Source: Rickettsia sp.
GTDB taxonomy: Bacteria > Pseudomonadota > Alphaproteobacteria > Rickettsiales > Rickettsiaceae
DNA: 47,941 bases
Direction of reading: 5' to 3'
Assembly (NCBI GenBank): GCA_023269695.1
Contig: JAHFPS010000006.1
Span: 1-47,941, forward strand
Shown here piece by piece: positions 44,084-47,941 of the stretch. Position numbers and translations under genes: made by a program. The notes below the pieces were generated by a model. The model worked only from the letters and a program-made list of their open reading frames with translations. It made no database searches and was not told the DNA's origin. Every line of letters starts with the position of its first letter. Within the stretch, counting starts at the first letter, position 1.

Positions 44084-45641
44084 TCAAATTTATAGTATCT
44101 TCAATACCAAAAAGTTTAATAAAAGACCCAAGCCTTGGTCCCTCAGTTTGCCCAAGTAATATTTGATATAATTCTTTAAAATAATCCCGTAAATTATTAT
44201 AACCATGATTATTACCTATATCATAAATTTTCTCTTGAATCTGCTCGGAAGTAGTATCTACAGGTAAAGCAGATAACATAGTGCTAATTTCTTGTAAGAT
44301 AATTTTCTGCTGATCATTAGGAGTTAAATAGCACTTATTAGCTTTAATAAAATCATTATAATAACCAATGGCAAAATCTGTTAAATGATCAAGATACGGA
44401 GCATTTTGCTTCGTCGCATCTGGAGCATACTTACTGATAAATCCCCAAAGTACCGATTTATCTTCCGGATTGCAGACTGATGCTAGGTTAAGCAATAAGC
44501 TAAAACTAATGCCAAAAGTTTCAATAATAGGCACATTTCCATGATGAATATGGTGTACTGGATTGGCAAAACGTTTTACTTGATCTGTTTCTAAGTGATA
44601 TTTTTTATTGAATGTAATATATTCATCAACATTTTTAGGTATTACATCAAAATGTAAGCGTTTGGCTCTTGTTGGGTTTTGATAGATAAATAATGCCATA
44701 CTTTCCATAGGAGCATATTGTAGCCATTGATCAACTGTGATACCGTTACCTGTAGATTTAGAAATTTTCTCTCCATCTTCATTGAGAAATAATTCATAAA
44801 AAAATTGTACTGGTTCAATGCCACCTAAGATTCGACAAATCTCAGAATATAACTTAGCATTATTCATATGCTCCTTGCCATACATTTCATAGTCAACTTG
44901 TAGCGATGCCCAACGCATACCAAAATCAGGTTTCCATTGTAATTTGCAATGCCCCTTTGTCACAGGAACTTCAACCAATTTCCCTTCCTCGTCTTGATAG
45001 CTAATAGTGCCGTTTAAACGATCAATCTTGGTAATAGGTACTTGTAGTACAATACCGGTTTTTGGACAAATCGGCATGAAAGGTGAATAGGTTGCTTTTC
45101 TTTCGGCTCGAAAGGTTGGTAACATTAGAGCCATTATCTCATCATATTTGTCTATGACTTTCAGCATCATCTGATCAAATAAACCGGATTTATAACATTC
45201 TGTACTACTAATAAATTGATATTTAAAGCCAAACCTATCCAAAAATGAGCGAAGTTTAGCGTTCATATAATGTCCGTAACTTTCGCACTCACCAAAAGGA
45301 TCTGGCACAGATGTCAGGGGTCTACCAATATGCGGTACTATCATATCAGGATTGGGGATATTAGTTGGAACTTTACGCAAACCATCCATATCATCAGAAA
45401 AACAGAACATCTTAGTTGGAATATTCGATAGTTGTTTAAATGCTTCTTGCACCATTATAGATCTAGCAACTTCTGCAAATGTACCTATATGCGGTAATCC
45501 TGATGGTCCATAGCCCGTTTCAAATAATACATAACCTTTAGCAGGGGTTTTACCACCCAGCTGATCTAATATTTTTTTTGCTTCTAAAAAAGTCCAAGCG
45601 TTTGACTTAACAGCATCTTCTAAAATTTCTAATTCTGACAT
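44061..45641 (-). CDS. lysS: Class I lysyl-tRNA synthetase
   Basis: 526 residues. It charges tRNA-Lys. It is of the archaeal-type class I form: signature [13 protein letters not shown] (48-60, with HIGT) and KISKSTGNG (292-300). A Cys/His zinc-like region and a C-terminal helical anticodon domain follow. Class I LysRS is standard in rickettsiae and rare in most other bacteria, so it supports the taxonomic call. It is the first gene of a pair with tlyA. Confidence 0.96.
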   Translation of the reverse strand: MSELEILEDAVKSNAWTFLEAKKILDQLGGKTPAKGYVLFETGYGPSGLPHIGTFAEVARSIMVQEAFKQLSNIPTKMFCFSDDMDGLRKVPTNIPNPDMIVPHIGRPLTSVPDPFGECESYGHYMNAKLRSFLDRFGFKYQFISSTECYKSGLFDQMMLKVIDKYDEIMALMLPTFRAERKATYSPFMPICPKTGIVLQVPITKIDRLNGTISYQDEEGKLVEVPVTKGHCKLQWKPDFGMRWASLQVDYEMYGKEHMNNAKLYSEICRILGGIEPVQFFYELFLNEDGEKISKSTGNGITVDQWLQYAPMESMALFIYQNPTRAKRLHFDVIPKNVDEYITFNKKYHLETDQVKRFANPVHHIHHGNVPIIETFGISFSLLLNLASVCNPEDKSVLWGFISKYAPDATKQNAPYLDHLTDFAIGYYNDFIKANKCYLTPNDQQKIILQEISTMLSALPVDTTSEQIQEKIYDIGNNHGYNNLRDYFKELYQILLGQTEGPRLGSFIKLFGIEDTINLIDEKNKT

Positions 45642-45686
45642 CTATAATATCCATTTCCATATAGTTTGATTTCTTCCATTGAGATT

Positions 45687-45818
45687 ATATAACTAACCCG
45701 TTAATGTTTTAGATAGCCTATCAGTCATTGCGAGAAGCTACTTTAGTAGCGACGAAGCAATCCAAAAAGTGATCAAAATGGATTGCTTCGTTGACCTACG
45801 GTCTTCCTCGCAATGACG
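45687..45818. repeat. Palindromic element upstream of lysS
   Basis: Begins ATAACTAACCCGTTAATGTT and holds the GTCATTGCGAGAAGCTACTT / GTCTTCCTCGCAATGACG inverted pair. The 314-bp gap between lysS and dsbB otherwise has no recognisable gene. Confidence 0.8.
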
Positions 45819-45955
45819 AGTTATAGGCACATACGTCATCCTTTGCGTATACCAAGATTATAAATATACACTATTTTCTGTAAATTTATAAATTTATCTC
45901 TTGAGTTTTCTGTAATATTCTTAGACAATAATGGCTTAAAAATCAGTATTTACTT

Positions 45956-46498
45956 ATGACTATTCCTTCTATTATCTATTTTATTCGTAAAGATAGCTTT
46001 AGAGTTTTACATATAACCCTAATTTGCACATGCATCTTTGCCTTATTTTTAGCTTATTTTGTTGAATATATACTACATTTTGCACCTTGCCCTTTATGTA
46101 TTTATCAAAGATTCCCATATTTATTTATCATCAAGATTTCAGTTGTAGCACTAATTATTAAAAAAATAAGCAAATATACTTTGTTTTTTATCGTTTTAAA
46201 CTTATTAGGTGCTTGCATATTAGCAGGCTATCATAGTGCCGTGGAAAGAGGAATAGTTGAGCCAAGTGCTCTTTGTTCAACTTTAATCCATATTCCCAAA
46301 CACTTATCCATCCAAAATATTAAAGAGATATTTTATAGCCAACCGATTACGACTTGTACAAAAGCAACAGTTAAATTATTTGGCATATCCATGACAGAAT
46401 GGAATTTACTACTAAACCTCTCTTTATTACTAGGAGTACTCCTTATTTGGTTTTATCCTAATAGTGCTAAATCTGAAAACAATATCATTATAGAATAA
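45956..46498 (+). CDS. dsbB: Disulfide bond formation protein DsbB-like
   Basis: 180 residues with four membrane helices. The first redox pair is CPLC at 45-48 in HFAPCPLCIYQR, and the second is C107 and C134 in the periplasmic loop (SALCSTL, TTCTKAT). DsbB reoxidises DsbA and passes electrons to quinone. The size and Cys layout are normal. There is no strong ribosome site; the ATG at 45956 is the only good start. A helix-rich C-terminus ends in a polar tail. Confidence 0.9.
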   Translation: MTIPSIIYFIRKDSFRVLHITLICTCIFALFLAYFVEYILHFAPCPLCIYQRFPYLFIIKISVVALIIKKISKYTLFFIVLNLLGACILAGYHSAVERGIVEPSALCSTLIHIPKHLSIQNIKEIFYSQPITTCTKATVKLFGISMTEWNLLLNLSLLLGVLLIWFYPNSAKSENNIIIE

Positions 46499-46563
46499 AA
46501 TTTGACTAGCACTAAGTATAAATCCTAAAAAATATAATAATTTTTTTAAATAACTTGTTTAGA

Positions 46564-46589
46564 GTCATCCTGAACTTGTTTCAGGATCT
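46564..46589. repeat. Short palindrome GTCATCCTGAAC type
   Basis: GTCATCCTGAACTTGTTTCA followed by GGATCT forms a hairpin. This is a common dispersed repeat form in several bacterial groups. One copy seen here, just outside the IS left end. Confidence 0.6.
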
Positions 46590-46643
46590 GATATAGTGAT
46601 TTAGTTAGAATTAGGTGCATAGATATGCTATAGTAAATAGAAA

Positions 46644-47446
46644 ATGTCAACAAGTCACTATAGTGAAGATTTAAGAAAAAAGGTAATCCATTTTTTGGAA
46701 AAAGGTAATAGTCAAAAGAGTGCCACAACAATATTTACTCTGCATCGAAATACAATTAGTCGTTGGTGGTTAAGATATAAGAATCAGGGGAAGAGCTGTG
46801 CGAAAGCAAGATTAGGATATAAAAGTAAGGTTGATCAGGAAAGATTGATAATATTCGTTAATAATAATCCTAATAGTAGATTAATGGATATAGGGTTAGA
46901 ATTTGGTATTACAGGAGTCCAAGTTAGTAAAATATTAAAGAAATTAGGATATAGCTATAAAAAAGTCTTCAGCTACATGGAAGCAAATGAGGAAAAACGA
47001 ACAAAGTACTTAGAAGAAATAAAGAATATAGATAAAGGGAAGCTGGTATAGCTTGATGAAAGCGGTATAGAGATGAATATATGTCAAGATCGAGGTTGGG
47101 GTAAAAAGGGAGAAGTGCTAATTGGTAAGAAAAGCGGCAAACATTAGCCCCCTTCGAAACTCGCTTGTGCTGAGGGATTTGAAGGAGACAGTTCACCTCG
47201 AACCGCAGCGTACTCTAATGTACGTGAGGATTCGAGTGCCGGATCGACATACAAATCACCAGCAGAAGTAGAGTTTCGAAAGAGGTCTATTATCAGAGGA
47301 CGAATATCATAGCTGCTCTTGTTAATAATCAAAGTATAGCACCGATGGTATTTGAAGGTACATGTAATACAGAATTATTTAATAATTGGGTAGAGCATTT
47401 TTTAATTAAGCAACTAAAGGCTGGTCAGTTTATCATAATGGATTAA
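46644..47446 (+). pseudogene. Broken IS630-family transposase
   Basis: An N-terminal helix-turn-helix (LRKKVIHFLEKGNSQKSATT, NTISRWWLRYKN) reads for 135 codons and meets TAG at 47049-47051 in place of the codon before LDESGI. The same frame continues LDESGIEMNICQDRGWGKKG to GKH at 47145, is interrupted by RPE1, and resumes YQRTNIIAAL and MVFEGTCNTELFNNWVEHFL to QFIIMD, with TAA at 47444-47446. The first Asp of DDE (LDES) and the second (IMD) remain; the Glu part is lost. It is not functional. Confidence 0.88.
47147..47288 (+). repeat. RPE1 inserted in the transposase gene
   Basis: 142 bp with ends GCCCCCTTCGAAACTCG and GAGTTTCGAAAGAGGTCT, flanked by ATTA on both sides (47143-47146 and 47289-47292). 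Removing the element and one ATTA rejoins the codons for KH and YQRTN in frame. The central core holds TACTCTAATGTACGTGAGG. Confidence 0.87.
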
Positions 47447-47514
47447 GCAAAAAATAAGCTCCTGCCTGCATTTGTTCGATGCAATAACCCAGCACTTTCA
47501 TGCACCTAATTCTA

Positions 47515-47756
47515 TTTAAACCACCATAGTGGGAGTAATTGGCTAAATAAAAAGCTAGTATATTAACATAAAACTAGTAGAATTTATTTAAAATCATAAA
47601 AATTTAATATCTCTCAATAAAAAGATTATTTTACAGGAAGTAGAAAATTATATCCCTGAACAATAAGAGGCTTATAAAGGAAGAATCTAGAAAAACATTT
47701 TGTTTTTTTACTGAAATATTTTAAGAAAAGTGAGAAAAAAGAGCCTCTGTATCTAC
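47515..47756. other. AT-rich region without recognisable gene
   Basis: I see no reading frame, RNA gene or known repeat in this stretch after the IS remnant. Confidence 0.4.
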
Positions 47757-47764
47757 CATAATAA

Positions 47765-47914
47765 CTATACAGCCTTATACGAAATTTCCGCAGAAATATT
47801 TACAGTTCCCTTATATAGGGATGTAATACTAATAATCTTTCAATATAGAATTAATAGGATTAACAATCCAATTCCAACTAGTGATAGACTTAACAATTTG
47901 AGGACTTGCTTCAT
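47765..47914 (-). pseudogene. Possible decayed membrane-anchored protein at right edge
   Basis: On the minus strand an ATG at 47912-47914 opens MKQVLKLLSLSLVGIGLLIL and LILY, a good N-terminal membrane anchor or signal, and then a TGA (47840-47842). The same frame continues KIISITSLYKGTVNISAEIS and YKAV to TAG at 47765. It looks like the first 50 codons of an inactivated exported protein. Family unknown; chance coding is possible. Confidence 0.3.
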
Positions 47915-47941
47915 ATGTTAAGATAGCATCTGACATTCTAT

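Larger units (their letters stand above)
46606..47514 (+). mobile_element. IS630-type insertion sequence remnant
   Basis: Perfect 15-bp inverted ends: TAGAATTAGGTGCAT (46606-46620) and ATGCACCTAATTCTA (47500-47514), which include a TA at each tip, the known IS630/Tc1 target dinucleotide. The span is 909 bp including an RPE1 insertion of about 146 bp. Without it only about 763 bp remain, short of the roughly 1 kb usual, so the transposase 3' part has been deleted. Confidence 0.82.

Noticed and set aside
47730..47921. 63-codon plus-strand frame at the right edge
   Set aside because: No ribosome site and no family resemblance; the minus strand reads a more convincing signal-peptide-like sequence.

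Overview
The window looks like a chromosomal segment of a Rickettsia or a close rickettsial relative, an obligate intracellular alphaproteobacterium. Four things point there: low GC with short operons of housekeeping genes; a rickettsial/chlamydial ATP/ADP-translocase-family nucleotide carrier (17708-19249); a class I lysyl-tRNA synthetase and a stand-alone SpoT-like hydrolase; and dispersed palindromic repeats, one of which has the 'RPE1' (Rickettsia palindromic element 1) peptide signature. Many ankyrin repeats, decayed transporters and broken transposases fit the same picture. I cannot fix the species from sequence alone.

Layout, left to right. 1-2905: a leftward operon of a MscS-type channel, a class II aldolase-like protein and a DUF2608 HAD-like protein, with a frameshifted remnant at the edge. 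3456-8317: rpsD with a clear promoter, then the classic outer-membrane cluster lptD-surA-rsmA. 8527-9177: an isolated DUF2278 (YukJ-like) gene. 9537-12388: fumC and ftsZ, followed by a nested pair of small mobile elements. 13090-15576: a small unknown gene, then lpxK-lpxL; lpxK carries an in-frame repeat insertion of about 70 codons. 15613-17600: a three-gene operon of two unknown membrane proteins and an SMR exporter, divergent from tlc.

19250-24963 is the most interesting stretch. It holds a gene fragment, an HrgA-like putative nuclease, a yaaA broken by one ochre codon, and a 508-residue protein whose N-terminal half matches insecticidal Cry delta-endotoxin domain I. The toxin-like gene sits 29 bp downstream of mrdA in the same orientation and looks richer in GC than its neighbours. 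25103-28611: dapF-mtaB-gpsA-mreD. 28926-32745: M16 peptidase, hemD-like, a mitofilin-position membrane protein whose C-terminus is repeat-derived, and HemY-like. 32903-37139: a lipoprotein amidase, an XRE regulator, a decayed MFS carrier and a SpoT-like hydrolase. 37237-40474: eptA-like and lpxB overlapping, divergent from ruvX. 40475-47941: mobile elements, a large ankyrin protein, lysS-tlyA, dsbB, and an IS630-type element destroyed by stops, a deletion and an RPE1 insertion.

Functionally the window is rich in envelope genes: lptD, surA, lpxK, lpxL, lpxB, eptA-like, mrdA, mreD, dapF and an amidase. Host-interaction candidates are the ankyrin protein, the nucleotide carrier and the Cry-like protein. 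At least six kinds of short palindromic or terminal-inverted-repeat element fill nearly every intergenic gap. Several are nested in each other and some are translated as part of genes.
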